Source of the DNA: Paraburkholderia sp. BL9I2N2
Lineage (GTDB): Bacteria; Pseudomonadota; Gammaproteobacteria; Burkholderiales; Burkholderiaceae
Direction: 5' to 3'
Assembly (NCBI RefSeq): GCF_004339745.1
Contig: NZ_SMGP01000002.1
Location: 124,001 to 188,000 of the forward strand
DNA length: 64,000 bases
The notes under the pieces were generated by a model. The model was not told where the DNA came from and searched no databases. It saw only the letters and a list, made by a program, of their open reading frames with translations. The stretch's first letter is position 1; every line of letters starts with the position of its first letter. Made by a program: the position numbers and the translations under genes. This document shows, piece after piece, positions 1 to 8,386 of the stretch.

Positions 1-171
1 AATCTGGACGCCAGCGCGCCGATCGCCAAGCGCGCGAATCTCACGCTGATCGCGGACGCGCAGGAAACCATCGCGGCGCTCAACGAAGCGGCGGCCGCGG
101 CGCGCACGGCGCGCGGAACCGGTGCGGCGCTGCTCAATTCAACGGCTGTCGTCGAAGGAGCGCTCGCATGA
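1..171 (+). CDS. Electron transfer flavoprotein subunit alpha, C-terminal fragment (5' end outside window)
   Basis: The reading frame is open from base 1 to a TGA at 169-171 and gives 56 residues. The piece NLDASAPIAKRANLTLIAD resembles the C-terminal FAD-domain end of ETF alpha, usually written NKDPDAPIFEVADYGIVGDL, followed by an Ala-rich helix. It overlaps the start of the next gene by ATGA, as ETF alpha/beta pairs often do. The product would carry electrons from a dimethylglycine or sarcosine dehydrogenase to the quinone pool; that role is inferred from the gbcAB genes immediately downstream. Most of the gene is outside the window, so the identification rests on a short piece and on context. 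Confidence 0.7.
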   Translation, partial: NLDASAPIAKRANLTLIADAQETIAALNEAAAAARTARGTGAALLNSTAVVEGALA

Positions 172-944
172 AGATCGCCATCCTCGTTTCCGTGGGCCGT
201 CATCCGGTGAGCGGCACTGCGCGCTACAGCCGCAACGACGCCGCCGCGCTGACCCTGGCGCTCTCGCTCGCCAGAACGCACAACGCGACGCTCGACGTGC
301 TGCACGCGGGCGATCCGTCCAATCCCGCATTGAAAGAATATCTGGCGCTCGGCGCACGTTCGGTCGAAGTGCTCGAGATCGCCGCAACGCCCGAATTGCA
401 AGCCGACGCAACCGCGCCGCTGGCTGCGCGTCTGCGTGGCTACGACCTCGTTCTGACAGGCACGCGTGCCGAAGGCGCATTCGATAGCGGCATGCTGCCG
501 TATCGCGTCGCCAATGCGCTGGAGATGCCGCTGGTCGGCGCCGCCGTCGACATCGCGCTGCGCGACGGTTGCGCGGAAGTCCGCCAGTTCATGCCGAAGG
601 GTTTGCGCCGTCGCGTGGAAGTGCGGCTGCCCGCGCTGATTGCCGTACATCCGCTGGCCAACGCCGCACCGACCTACGCGTATGCGCGCTTGCGCGAAGG
701 CTCGATTCGCCCGGTCGCCACGCTGGCCGCCGCCAACCCCGACGACCTCGCCTGGACCGTGCGCCCGGCGGGCGCGAAACCGGTGCGCCTCGCCGCTGCC
801 GAAAAGCGCTCCGGCCACGCCCGCATGCTCTCGGCGACGACGACTGAAAGCCGCGGCGGCAGCGTCGTAATTGAAGGAAGTTCTGTCGAAAAAGCACAAG
901 TGATTCTGGCGTATTTGCGCGAGCATCAACTCGTGGATTACTGA
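168..944 (+). CDS. Electron transfer flavoprotein subunit beta-like protein (betaine/dimethylglycine catabolism)
   Basis: 258 residues, the usual length of an ETF beta subunit. It opens MKIAILVSVGRHPVSG, followed by an Asn-Asp-Ala-Ala segment typical of the ETF beta nucleotide-binding fold (adenine nucleotide alpha-hydrolase-like). The start ATG at 168 overlaps the stop of the ETF alpha gene by four bases, implying translational coupling. In Pseudomonas and Burkholderia, ETF genes of this divergent type sit beside dgcAB and gbcAB and accept electrons from dimethylglycine demethylation. The gbcA gene follows after 73 bases. The family call is good; the specific partner dehydrogenase is inferred from position. 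Confidence 0.8.
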   Translation: MKIAILVSVGRHPVSGTARYSRNDAAALTLALSLARTHNATLDVLHAGDPSNPALKEYLALGARSVEVLEIAATPELQADATAPLAARLRGYDLVLTGTRAEGAFDSGMLPYRVANALEMPLVGAAVDIALRDGCAEVRQFMPKGLRRRVEVRLPALIAVHPLANAAPTYAYARLREGSIRPVATLAAANPDDLAWTVRPAGAKPVRLAAAEKRSGHARMLSATTTESRGGSVVIEGSSVEKAQVILAYLREHQLVDY

Positions 945-1017
945 TTTCCGGTTCGGGCCAGCATGCGACCAGGAGGGCCTGGCGCGGCGCCAGACGTGAC
1001 ATGCAACGGAGCACACA

Positions 1018-2331
1018 ATGAAAGTTTCGGCAGACGTTCGCGCAATGATCGAACGCCGCAAGAAGAATTACACGCTGGAAGCGCCGTTCTATACGAGCGA
1101 GGATATTTTCGCGCTCGACATGGACGCGATCTTCCGTCAGCACTGGATTCAGGTCGCGGTGGAACCGGACGTGCCGGAGCCGGGCGATTACATCACGGTG
1201 GAAATCGGCAACGATTCGATTCTGATCGTGCGCGACGACGACATGCAGGTGAGGGTGTTTCACAACGTCTGCCGCCATCGCGGCGCGCGCCTGTGCAATA
1301 CCGACAAAGGCTCGCTCGGCAATATCGTCTGTCCGTATCACAGCTGGACGTACAACCTGAACGGCGATCTGATGTTCGCCGAGCACATGGGCGATCAGTT
1401 CGACCGCTGCAAACATAGCCTGAAGGCCGTGCACGTCGAGAATCTGGCGGGCCTGATTTTCATTTGCCTCGCTGACAATCCGCCGACCGACTTCGGCGTG
1501 ATGCGTGCCGCAATGGAACCGTACCTGCTGCCGCACGATCTGGCTGGCTGCAAGATCGCGGCCTCGATCGATATTATCGAAGACGGCAACTGGAAGCTCA
1601 CGATGGAGAACAATCGCGAGTGCTATCACTGCGTCGCGAACCATCCCGAGCTGACCATTTCGCTCTACGAATACGGTTTCGGCTATCAGCGCTCGCCGGC
1701 CAACGAAGAAGGCATGGCCGCCTTCGAAGAGACGGTGGCTCGCCGTACCGCGCAATGGGAAGCGATGAAGCTGCCCTCGGCGGAAATCGAACGGCTGGCC
1801 GATCTGGTCACGGGTTTCCGCACGCAACGCCTGCCGCTCGATCGCGATGGTGAATCGCAGACGCTCGACGCGAAAGTGGCGTCGAAAAAACTGCTCGGCG
1901 GCTTCGAGCAAGCCGATCTCGGCGGCCTGTCGTTCTGGACGCAGCCGAATTCGTGGCATCACTTCATGAGCGATCACATCGTCAGCTTTTCGGTGATTCC
2001 GCTCTCGGCGGGCAAGACGCTGGTGCGCACCAAGTGGCTCGTGCACAAGGACGCGCGCGAAGGCATCGATTACGACGTGAATAACCTCACCGCCGTGTGG
2101 CGCGCGACCAACGATCAGGATCGCGCCCTCGTCGAATACTCGCAACGCGGCGCGACGAGCAGCGCGTACGAGCCGGGTCCGTATTCGCCGTTCACGGAAG
2201 GGCTCGTCGAAAAGTTCTGCGAGTGGTACATCGCGCGCATGGCGGATTACAGCAATGCACCCCAAACCCATGAGGCAGGCGATACCGCGCCGGCTTCACA
2301 CGGCGAAAAAGTCGTGTCCTTCATGCGCTGA
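1018..2331 (+). CDS. gbcA: Glycine betaine monooxygenase, Rieske oxygenase subunit
   Basis: 437 residues. It is a Rieske non-heme iron oxygenase that, with GbcB, demethylates glycine betaine to dimethylglycine and formaldehyde. The Rieske cluster ligands are visible as C85-x-H87 and C105-x2-H108 (CRHRGA ... CPYHSW). The mononuclear iron ligands fall in ECYHCVANH (H204, H209). The ATG at 1018 is preceded by a GGAG at the right spacing. The gene follows the ETF genes and precedes the reductase gbcB by 33 bases, the arrangement known from Pseudomonas and Burkholderia betaine catabolism. A carnitine- or stachydrine-type oxygenase is the main alternative, but the ETF, purU and betaine-binding neighbours favour betaine. 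Confidence 0.9.
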   Translation: MKVSADVRAMIERRKKNYTLEAPFYTSEDIFALDMDAIFRQHWIQVAVEPDVPEPGDYITVEIGNDSILIVRDDDMQVRVFHNVCRHRGARLCNTDKGSLGNIVCPYHSWTYNLNGDLMFAEHMGDQFDRCKHSLKAVHVENLAGLIFICLADNPPTDFGVMRAAMEPYLLPHDLAGCKIAASIDIIEDGNWKLTMENNRECYHCVANHPELTISLYEYGFGYQRSPANEEGMAAFEETVARRTAQWEAMKLPSAEIERLADLVTGFRTQRLPLDRDGESQTLDAKVASKKLLGGFEQADLGGLSFWTQPNSWHHFMSDHIVSFSVIPLSAGKTLVRTKWLVHKDAREGIDYDVNNLTAVWRATNDQDRALVEYSQRGATSSAYEPGPYSPFTEGLVEKFCEWYIARMADYSNAPQTHEAGDTAPASHGEKVVSFMR

Positions 2332-2364
2332 GCGCGACACCGCAACCAGGAGTCGGAGAAAACA

Positions 2365-3624
2365 ATGATGCGCGATCAGGCGACGTTTCAGCTCAGCCCC
2401 GAGCCGGCTCCGGTCCACGCTGCGAGCCGCGTCACGCAGCCGCGGTTCTGGGAGACGTTGCCGCCACGCTGGAATAGCGATACCGACGATACACTGGTGT
2501 GCTGCCAGGTTCGTCAGGAAACGCACGACGTGAAGAGCTTTTTCTTTCGCGCGCCGTCCGGGCGGGCGTTCGTGTTCGAGCCGGGGCAGTTCATTACGCT
2601 AGAGTTGGAGATCGACGGCGAATCGATCAACCGTTGCTATACGATTTCTTCGCCGCCCACGCGCCCTCACACGATCTCGATCACGGTGAAGCGTGTACCG
2701 GGCGGCAAGGTCTCCAATTGGCTGCACGACAATCTGCACGCGGGCGCCGAAGTTCGCGTGCTCGGGCCGTCGGGCGAATTCACCTGCGCGCGGCATCCGG
2801 CGCGCAAGTTTCTGTTTCTATCGGCCGGCTCGGGTATCACGCCGCTGATGTCGATGAGTCGCGCGCATCATGAACTCGGTGAAGACAGCGACATCGTGTT
2901 CGTGCACAGCGCCCGTACGCCGGACGACATCATCTTCGCGCGCGAGCTCGATCTGATCGCGTCGAATCAGGCCCATTTCCGCACCGCGTTTGTGTGCGAA
3001 CGGCTCGGTGCGCGCACGAATTGGCCAGGTGTCACCGGTTTTCTGACCTTGCCACTGCTCAAGCTCATCGCGCCGGATTATCTGGAGCGGGAGATTTTCA
3101 CCTGCGGCCCCGCGCCGTACATGCAAGCCGTGCGCAATCTGCTGGACGAGGGCGGGTTCGATCGCAGCCACTACCACGAGGAAAGTTTTTCCTTCGAGAC
3201 TGTCAGCGAAGTGGCCGCGCAATTGACCAGCGTGCATGTCGCGGACGCATTGCAAGGCGCGCTCGCGCCGGTAACTGCCGACAGCTTTATCGAGGCGCGC
3301 GAAGAGGCGTTGGGGTTCACGCCCGCGTCCGCACCGGCGCCCGTTTCCGTCGAAACGGAAACGCGCTTCAAGGTGAGTTTCGCCAGGAGCAACCGCGAGA
3401 TCGAATGCGGCGGCGCCCAACACGTGCTCGACGCGGCGAAGAAAGCGGGCGTGCGGCTACCCGCGTCGTGTACGCAGGGGATGTGCGGCACGTGCAAGGT
3501 GAAACTGGTGTCGGGTGAAGTCGCGATGAAACACGCCGGCGGCATTCGTCAGCGTGAGATCGATCAGGGCATGGTGCTGCTGTGCTGCAGCAAGCCGTTG
3601 AGCGATCTCGTCGTGGATAAGTAA
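2365..3624 (+). CDS. gbcB: Glycine betaine monooxygenase, ferredoxin reductase subunit
   Basis: 419 residues. The N-terminal FAD-binding reductase domain carries the flavin motif RCYTISS, an NAD-binding region follows (SAGSGITPLMSM and FTCGPAPYM), and a C-terminal plant-type [2Fe-2S] ferredoxin has ligands C369, C374, C377 and C407 (SCTQGMCGTC ... LLCC). It passes electrons from NAD(P)H to the GbcA Rieske centre. An AGGAG-type site lies ahead of the ATG ATG start; the first ATG (2365) is used here. It probably forms one operon with the ETF genes and gbcA, as all lie on one strand with short gaps. Confidence 0.9.
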   Translation: MMRDQATFQLSPEPAPVHAASRVTQPRFWETLPPRWNSDTDDTLVCCQVRQETHDVKSFFFRAPSGRAFVFEPGQFITLELEIDGESINRCYTISSPPTRPHTISITVKRVPGGKVSNWLHDNLHAGAEVRVLGPSGEFTCARHPARKFLFLSAGSGITPLMSMSRAHHELGEDSDIVFVHSARTPDDIIFARELDLIASNQAHFRTAFVCERLGARTNWPGVTGFLTLPLLKLIAPDYLEREIFTCGPAPYMQAVRNLLDEGGFDRSHYHEESFSFETVSEVAAQLTSVHVADALQGALAPVTADSFIEAREEALGFTPASAPAPVSVETETRFKVSFARSNREIECGGAQHVLDAAKKAGVRLPASCTQGMCGTCKVKLVSGEVAMKHAGGIRQREIDQGMVLLCCSKPLSDLVVDK

Positions 3625-3763
3625 GACGAGAAGGATGGTGTGTCCAGTGGCCACGAAGTCGCGTGGGGACAACTGGATGTCGGAAAACAACGCTACCCGG
3701 CAATTCTGGCTGGCGATTCTAAATGCTCATTGGGTTGTTTTGACGGCAAACGGGAGAGCGGCG

Positions 3764-4621
3764 ATGAGACTGATCAGAAAGATATTCGTGTTGAGCGCCT
3801 TGAGCGCGGCGCTGGCGGCAAGCAGCGTGAGCGTGTCGGCCGATAGCAAGCCGACCATCAAGATCGGTTACGTGGAAGGCTGGGACGATAGCGTCGCGAC
3901 CTCGAACGTGGCTGCCCGTGTGATCGAAAAGCGCCTCGGCTATCAGGTCACACTCGTGCCGGTCGCGGCCGGTGTGATGTGGCAGGGCGTGGCGCGCGGC
4001 GACCTCGACGCGACGCTGTCGGCGTGGCTGCCGGTCACGCACGGCGCGTACTGGAACAACTTCAAGGACAAGGTGGTCGACCTCGGTCCGAACTTCAATG
4101 ACGCGAAGATTGGGCTGATCGTGCCGGATAACGTCGACGTGAAGAGCCTGGGCGATCTGCAAGCGAAGAAGTCGGAGTTCGGTTCGCGCATCGTCGGTAT
4201 CGACGCCGGCGCGGGCGTGATGCAAAAGACCAGCGAGGCGATCAAGGCCTACGGTCTCGACTACACGCTGATGCCGAGCTCGGGCAGCGCGATGACCGCC
4301 GAACTGGCGCGTTCGGAAGCGGCGAGCAAGCCGATCATCGTGACGGGCTGGAAGCCGCACTGGATGTTTGCGAAGTACAAGCTCAAATTCCTCGACGATC
4401 CGAAGAAGGTTTTCGGCGAAGCGGAGCACGTGGATAGCGTCGTGAATCCTGAACTCGAAAAGAAGGCGCCGCCGGTGGTCGCGTTCCTCAAGAAGTTTCA
4501 ATGGAAACCCGGCGAAATCGACAGCGTGATGCTGGCGACGCAAAACGGCGAAAAGCCGACCGCCGCCGCCGATGCGTGGATCAGCGCGCATAGCGATCGG
4601 GTGGATAGCTGGGTGAAGTGA
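3764..4621 (+). CDS. Glycine betaine/choline-type ABC transporter substrate-binding protein
   Basis: 285 residues from the ATG at 3764. The frame is open from 3635, but this start is chosen because it is preceded by GGGAGAG and opens a classic signal peptide (MRLIRKIFVLSALSAALA...VSA). The mature part starts PTIKIGYVEGWDD and contains Trp-rich positions (GVMWQG, LSAWLPVTHG) typical of the OpuAC quaternary-ammonium-binding fold, where Trp residues form an aromatic cage. It lies downstream of gbcB and would bind betaine, choline or carnitine in the periplasm. No permease or ATPase gene is in the window, so it may be an orphan binding protein using a distant transporter, as CbcX, BetX and CaiX do in Pseudomonas. 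Confidence 0.85.
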   Translation: MRLIRKIFVLSALSAALAASSVSVSADSKPTIKIGYVEGWDDSVATSNVAARVIEKRLGYQVTLVPVAAGVMWQGVARGDLDATLSAWLPVTHGAYWNNFKDKVVDLGPNFNDAKIGLIVPDNVDVKSLGDLQAKKSEFGSRIVGIDAGAGVMQKTSEAIKAYGLDYTLMPSSGSAMTAELARSEAASKPIIVTGWKPHWMFAKYKLKFLDDPKKVFGEAEHVDSVVNPELEKKAPPVVAFLKKFQWKPGEIDSVMLATQNGEKPTAAADAWISAHSDRVDSWVK

Positions 4622-4642
4622 TTGTGCTGTTCGTGTGAACGC

Positions 4643-4701
4643 GTTGCCGCTTTGATGAAGCGGCAACGTCCAGAGAAAACGCCGCTTTTTAGCGGCGTTT
4701 T
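4643..4701. terminator. Tandem hairpins, probable bidirectional terminator
   Basis: Two adjacent inverted repeats lie between convergent genes. The first pairs GTTGCCGC at 4643-4650 with its complement ending at 4667. The second has perfect 11-bp arms (4676-4686 and 4691-4701) around a TTTT loop, with A-rich and T-rich flanks giving a U tract in either direction. It would end transcripts of the betaine binding-protein gene rightwards and of purU leftwards. Confidence 0.75.
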
Positions 4702-4704
4702 CGT

Positions 4705-5580
4705 TTATTGCAGTACGACGGTCCGATCCCCGTTGATAAACACCCTTCGCTCGATAAATGCCTTGACCGCCCGCGCAAGCGTAATGCACTCGACGTCGCG
4801 CCCCGTCGCGAGCAAGCGCTCCGGGCTATACGAATGATCGACGCGCTCCACCACCTGTTCGATGATCGGACCTTCGTCGAGATCGTCGGTGACGAAGTGC
4901 GCGGTGGCGCCGATCAGTTTGACGCCGCGTGTGTGCGCCTGATGATACGGCTTGGCGCCCTTGAAGCCGGGCAGAAACGAATGGTGGATATTGATCGCGC
5001 GCGCCGCGAGCGCACGGCTCGTTTCGCCGGACAGAATCTGCATATAGCGCGCGAGAATCATCAGCTCGGCACCCGACGTCTCGAACAGATCGAGCAGGCG
5101 CGCTTCCTGTTGCGGCTTTGTGTCCGCGGTGATGGGCAGATGGTGGAAGGGCAGGCCGTGCTGCTGCGCCAGCGGTTCGAGATCGCGATGATTCGAGCCG
5201 ATGCCAACGATGTCCATTTTCAGCTCGCCCATGCGCCAGCGGAACAGCAGGTCGGCGAGACAGTGCTCGAGCTTCGACACCATGATCAGCACCTTCGGCC
5301 GTGTGCCGACATCGTGCATTGCCCACGTCATGCGGAAACGCTCGGCGATCGGTTCGAATTCGCGCTTGAGCGCCGTAACGTGCAGCGTCTCGCTGCTGTC
5401 GACGCCATGAAACACGCAGCGCACGAAGAAGCGCTCGCTGAGGTCGTCGTCGAAAACGGTCAGTTCGTCGATATAGCAATGATGCCGATCGAGAAAGCCG
5501 ACGACGGCGGCAACCTGGCCCGCCGCGCTCGGACAGGCGACGGTGAGAACCAGCTGATCAGGACGGGAATCGGCGGACAT
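4705..5580 (-). CDS. purU: Formyltetrahydrofolate deformylase
   Basis: 291 residues from the ATG at 5580, preferred over an upstream in-frame ATG (5625) because a GGAG lies eight bases upstream. The N-terminal ACT domain (about residues 5-85, LTVACPSAAGQ) is followed by a formyltransferase-fold domain with the motif INIHHSFLPGFKGAKPYHQA and a downstream TAHFV-DDLDEGPII segment. It hydrolyses 10-formyl-THF to THF and formate. Placement beside betaine catabolic genes fits the known association of purU with sarcosine/betaine demethylation, where one-carbon units loaded on folate must be unloaded. It is convergent with the binding-protein gene. Confidence 0.92.
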   Translation of the reverse strand: MSADSRPDQLVLTVACPSAAGQVAAVVGFLDRHHCYIDELTVFDDDLSERFFVRCVFHGVDSSETLHVTALKREFEPIAERFRMTWAMHDVGTRPKVLIMVSKLEHCLADLLFRWRMGELKMDIVGIGSNHRDLEPLAQQHGLPFHHLPITADTKPQQEARLLDLFETSGAELMILARYMQILSGETSRALAARAINIHHSFLPGFKGAKPYHQAHTRGVKLIGATAHFVTDDLDEGPIIEQVVERVDHSYSPERLLATGRDVECITLARAVKAFIERRVFINGDRTVVLQ

Positions 5581-5718
5581 GCGCACTCCACTTGGACGAT
5601 AGGACGATGCCGCGGGGCGCGGCATGCATCTTCGCAGTAGAGCAAATCAGGCGGGCGCGCGGATAGAAGCTAACCGCCGTCGCGCTGGAACGGGAGCGTC
5701 AGGCTGGCGCGCAGGCGT

Positions 5719-6633
5719 TCATTCGGCGTCGAGCCCGCATTCGCCGAGCAGCCAATGGCGAAAGGCGCCGACCACGGGTGTCGCCGCGCGCTGCGTGACG
5801 AGCAGGTAGCCGCGCTCGGTGACGACCGGCGGGTCGAACAGTTCGACCAGTTGGCCGGTGGCAAGCAGTTCGTCGATCAATGGCGCCCAGCCCAGCGCGA
5901 CGCCCTGACCCATGATCGCCGCATGGGCCACGAGCGCAAAACTGTTGAACGTGATGCCGCGATGCGCGGCGGGCGCATCCAGTTCGTGCGCGGCGAACCA
6001 GTCGGCCCACGACAGCCAGCGCGCCGGCTCGGTCGGCTCGAGATGCAGCAGCGGCAGGTTCAGCAGATCGGACGGCGTGCGCAACGACGGATGCGCCGCG
6101 AGAAAGGCGGGGCTGCACACCGGCGTGACGCGCTCGGGAAACAGCTTGACCACGCCGCGCGCGGTCCAGTCCGCGTGTTCGTCGCCGAACGCAATGGCGA
6201 TATCCGCCTTATCGTGCGAAGGATCGAACACGTTCTGCGAGGTGATGATCTTCACGTCGACGTCCGGCATCAGCGCCTTGAACTGCGATAGACGCGGCAT
6301 CAGCCAATAGGTGGCAAAGCCGAAGTCGGTGGAGAGCGTGAGCGTTTGCGGCGTGCGCCGCGCGCGGATTTCGCTGGTGGCGAGGCGAATCGTGTCCAGC
6401 GCGTGGCGCACCGCTTCGAAGAGCCGCTCGCCGTCTTCCGTGAGCGTGACGCCGCGATGGCCGCGCTCGAAAAGCGGTGCGCCCAGCGCTTCCTCAAGTT
6501 GCACGACGCGTTGACTCACCGCGGGCTGCGTCGAACCCAGCTCGCGCGCGGCCGCCGTGAAGCTGGCCAGACGCGCGGCGGATTCGAACACCGTCAACGC
6601 CTGCATCGGCGGCAAGCGATCCTGTCTCGACAT
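5719..6633 (-). CDS. LysR-family regulator, probable choline-sulfate utilisation regulator
   Basis: 304 residues. An N-terminal winged HTH of the GcvA type (about residues 8-65, FTAAARELGSTQPAVSQRV) is followed by a substrate-binding domain. It is transcribed divergently from betC across 162 bases. A regulator of this type next to choline sulfatase is known as the choline-sulfate-utilisation transcription factor, so control of betC and the adjacent binding-protein gene is likely. A 9-bp inverted repeat in the intergenic region is the obvious operator candidate. Confidence 0.85.
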   Translation of the reverse strand: MSRQDRLPPMQALTVFESAARLASFTAAARELGSTQPAVSQRVVQLEEALGAPLFERGHRGVTLTEDGERLFEAVRHALDTIRLATSEIRARRTPQTLTLSTDFGFATYWLMPRLSQFKALMPDVDVKIITSQNVFDPSHDKADIAIAFGDEHADWTARGVVKLFPERVTPVCSPAFLAAHPSLRTPSDLLNLPLLHLEPTEPARWLSWADWFAAHELDAPAAHRGITFNSFALVAHAAIMGQGVALGWAPLIDELLATGQLVELFDPPVVTERGYLLVTQRAATPVVGAFRHWLLGECGLDAE

Positions 6634-6659
6634 AACACCCTCTTATAGGCACATAACGA

Positions 6660-6694
6660 ATTGCCGTCTTCACAGCGGCGAATTGGACGGCAAT
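6660..6694. promoter_or_regulatory. Inverted repeat, candidate LysR operator between regulator and betC
   Basis: ATTGCCGTC at 6660-6668 is repeated as its exact reverse complement GACGGCAAT at 6686-6694, with 17 bases between the arms. It lies 27 bases from the regulator start and about 100 bases before betC. Position and symmetry suit an autoregulating LysR activator; this assignment is inferred. Confidence 0.55.
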
Positions 6695-6795
6695 AGTGGT
6701 GCACATGGCGGGCTCGGCACGCTGGCAGCCGCTCGTGGTTGCATCCATCACGACATTTGCACCAACACTTGCGATTCTATTCGAGGCACGCACCA

Positions 6796-8334
6796 ATGCT
6801 TGACACCAGGAAGAATATTCTCATTCTGATGGCCGACCAAATGACGCCGTTCGCGCTCGCCGCTTACGGACACCGTCTGACGAAAACGCCCAATCTCGAT
6901 CGCCTCGCGAAACAGGGCGTGGTGTTCGAATCGGCCTATTGCGCGAGTCCACTGTGTGCGCCTTCGCGGTTCTCCTTTTTGTCGGGCAAGCTGCCTTCCG
7001 CAATCGGCGCCTATGACAATGCAGCGGAATTTCCGTCGCAGACGCTGACTTTCGCGCATTATCTTCGGGCCGAAGGATATCGCACGATTCTCTCCGGCAA
7101 GATGCATTTCTGCGGCGCCGATCAGTTGCACGGGTTCGAGGAACGGCTCACCACCGACATCTATCCCGCCGACTTCGGTTGGACCCCCAACTGGGACAAC
7201 TTCGAAGCGCGTCCCACGTGGTATCACAACATGAGTTCCGTGATCGACGCGGGCCCGTGCGTGCGCACCAATCAACTCGACTTCGACGACGAGGTCACGT
7301 TCACCACCCGTCAGAAACTCTTCGACATCGCGCGCGAACGTCATGCGGGCAAAGACGCGCGGCCATTCTGCATGGTCGCCTCGCTGACGCACCCGCACGA
7401 CCCGTACGCGATTCCGCAAAAGTACTGGGACATGCATCGCGACGAAGATATCGACATGCCCGCGTTTCGCGATTCGTTCGAAGACGCCGACCCGCACTCG
7501 AAGCGCTTGCGCCATGTCTGCGAAACCGATCGCACGCCGCCCACCGATCAACAAATCCGCAATGCGCGCCGCGCCTACTACGGCGCGATCTCCTACGTCG
7601 ACGACCAGTTCGGCGCGATCCTCGAAGCGCTCGACCAAGCCGGGCTCGCGAAAGACACCGTGATCGTCGTGACGTCCGATCATGGCGAGATGCTCGGCGA
7701 GCGCGGCCTTTGGTACAAGATGACTTTCTTCGAAGGCGGTTGTCGCGTTCCGCTGATCGTGCACGCACCGCAGCAATTCGACCCGCATCGCGTGCAGGCA
7801 TCCGTCTCGCATCTCGATCTGGTGCCGACGCTGGTCGAACTGGCGCGCGGCGACCAACCGGCTGCGTGGCCCGATTCGCTCGATGGACAAAGCCTCGTGC
7901 CGCATCTGCTGGGGACTCAAGGCGGCCATGACGAAGCCATCGGCGAATATCTGGCTGAGGGCGCGATTGCGCCGATTGTGATGTTGCGGCGTGGGCGCTT
8001 CAAGTTCATTCATACGCCGGCCGATCCCGATCAACTCTACGACGTGGCGGCTGATCCGCTCGAACGCGAGAACCTTGCCGCGCGCAGTGAATATGCATCA
8101 CAGGTCGCGGCATTTCGTGAGGAAATCGCGCAACGCTGGGACCTCGCCGCGTTGCACGACGAAGTGCTGCAAAGCCAGCGGCGCCGCCATTTTCATTTTG
8201 CTTCCACGACGCAAGGCACGGTCGCGTCATGGGACTGGCAGCCGCTCGTCGATGCGAGCCAGCGCTATATGCGCAATCACATCGATCTGGATACGCTCGA
8301 AGCAATGGCGCGTTTTCCCGCCGTCGCCCGTTGA
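6796..8334 (+). CDS. betC: Choline sulfatase
   Basis: 512 residues. It is a type I sulfatase that releases choline and sulfate from choline-O-sulfate. The sulfatase signature C-x-P-S-R is present (C54 in SPLCAPSR), where the Cys is converted to formylglycine. The metal-binding start MADQM and the downstream motif TSDHGEMLGERG also fit. The C-terminal region (QSQRRRHFHF) resembles the extension that is distinctive of choline sulfatases. The start at 6796 was chosen over an upstream ATG in the same frame because the protein then begins MLDTRKNILILMADQ as in the family. It is followed after 52 bases by a choline-type binding protein. Confidence 0.92.
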   Translation: MLDTRKNILILMADQMTPFALAAYGHRLTKTPNLDRLAKQGVVFESAYCASPLCAPSRFSFLSGKLPSAIGAYDNAAEFPSQTLTFAHYLRAEGYRTILSGKMHFCGADQLHGFEERLTTDIYPADFGWTPNWDNFEARPTWYHNMSSVIDAGPCVRTNQLDFDDEVTFTTRQKLFDIARERHAGKDARPFCMVASLTHPHDPYAIPQKYWDMHRDEDIDMPAFRDSFEDADPHSKRLRHVCETDRTPPTDQQIRNARRAYYGAISYVDDQFGAILEALDQAGLAKDTVIVVTSDHGEMLGERGLWYKMTFFEGGCRVPLIVHAPQQFDPHRVQASVSHLDLVPTLVELARGDQPAAWPDSLDGQSLVPHLLGTQGGHDEAIGEYLAEGAIAPIVMLRRGRFKFIHTPADPDQLYDVAADPLERENLAARSEYASQVAAFREEIAQRWDLAALHDEVLQSQRRRHFHFASTTQGTVASWDWQPLVDASQRYMRNHIDLDTLEAMARFPAVAR

Positions 8335-8386
8335 TCCTCACGCTGCTAACGACCCCATCCACCCCCACGAACAGGAAGCCGACATA

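Noticed and set aside
589..2271. 560-codon open frame on the minus strand
   Set aside because: It is the antisense shadow of gbcA and the ETF beta gene, whose Rieske and ETF motifs are clear; the antisense product is His/Arg-rich with no family features.
3647..3676. Hairpin CCACG...CGTGG between gbcB and the binding-protein gene as a terminator
   Set aside because: The stem is short and bulged and has no U tract; it may affect mRNA processing, but I cannot support it as a feature.
3719..4789. 356-codon minus-strand frame opposite the betaine-binding protein
   Set aside because: Antisense shadow of a gene with a clear signal peptide and OpuAC motifs.
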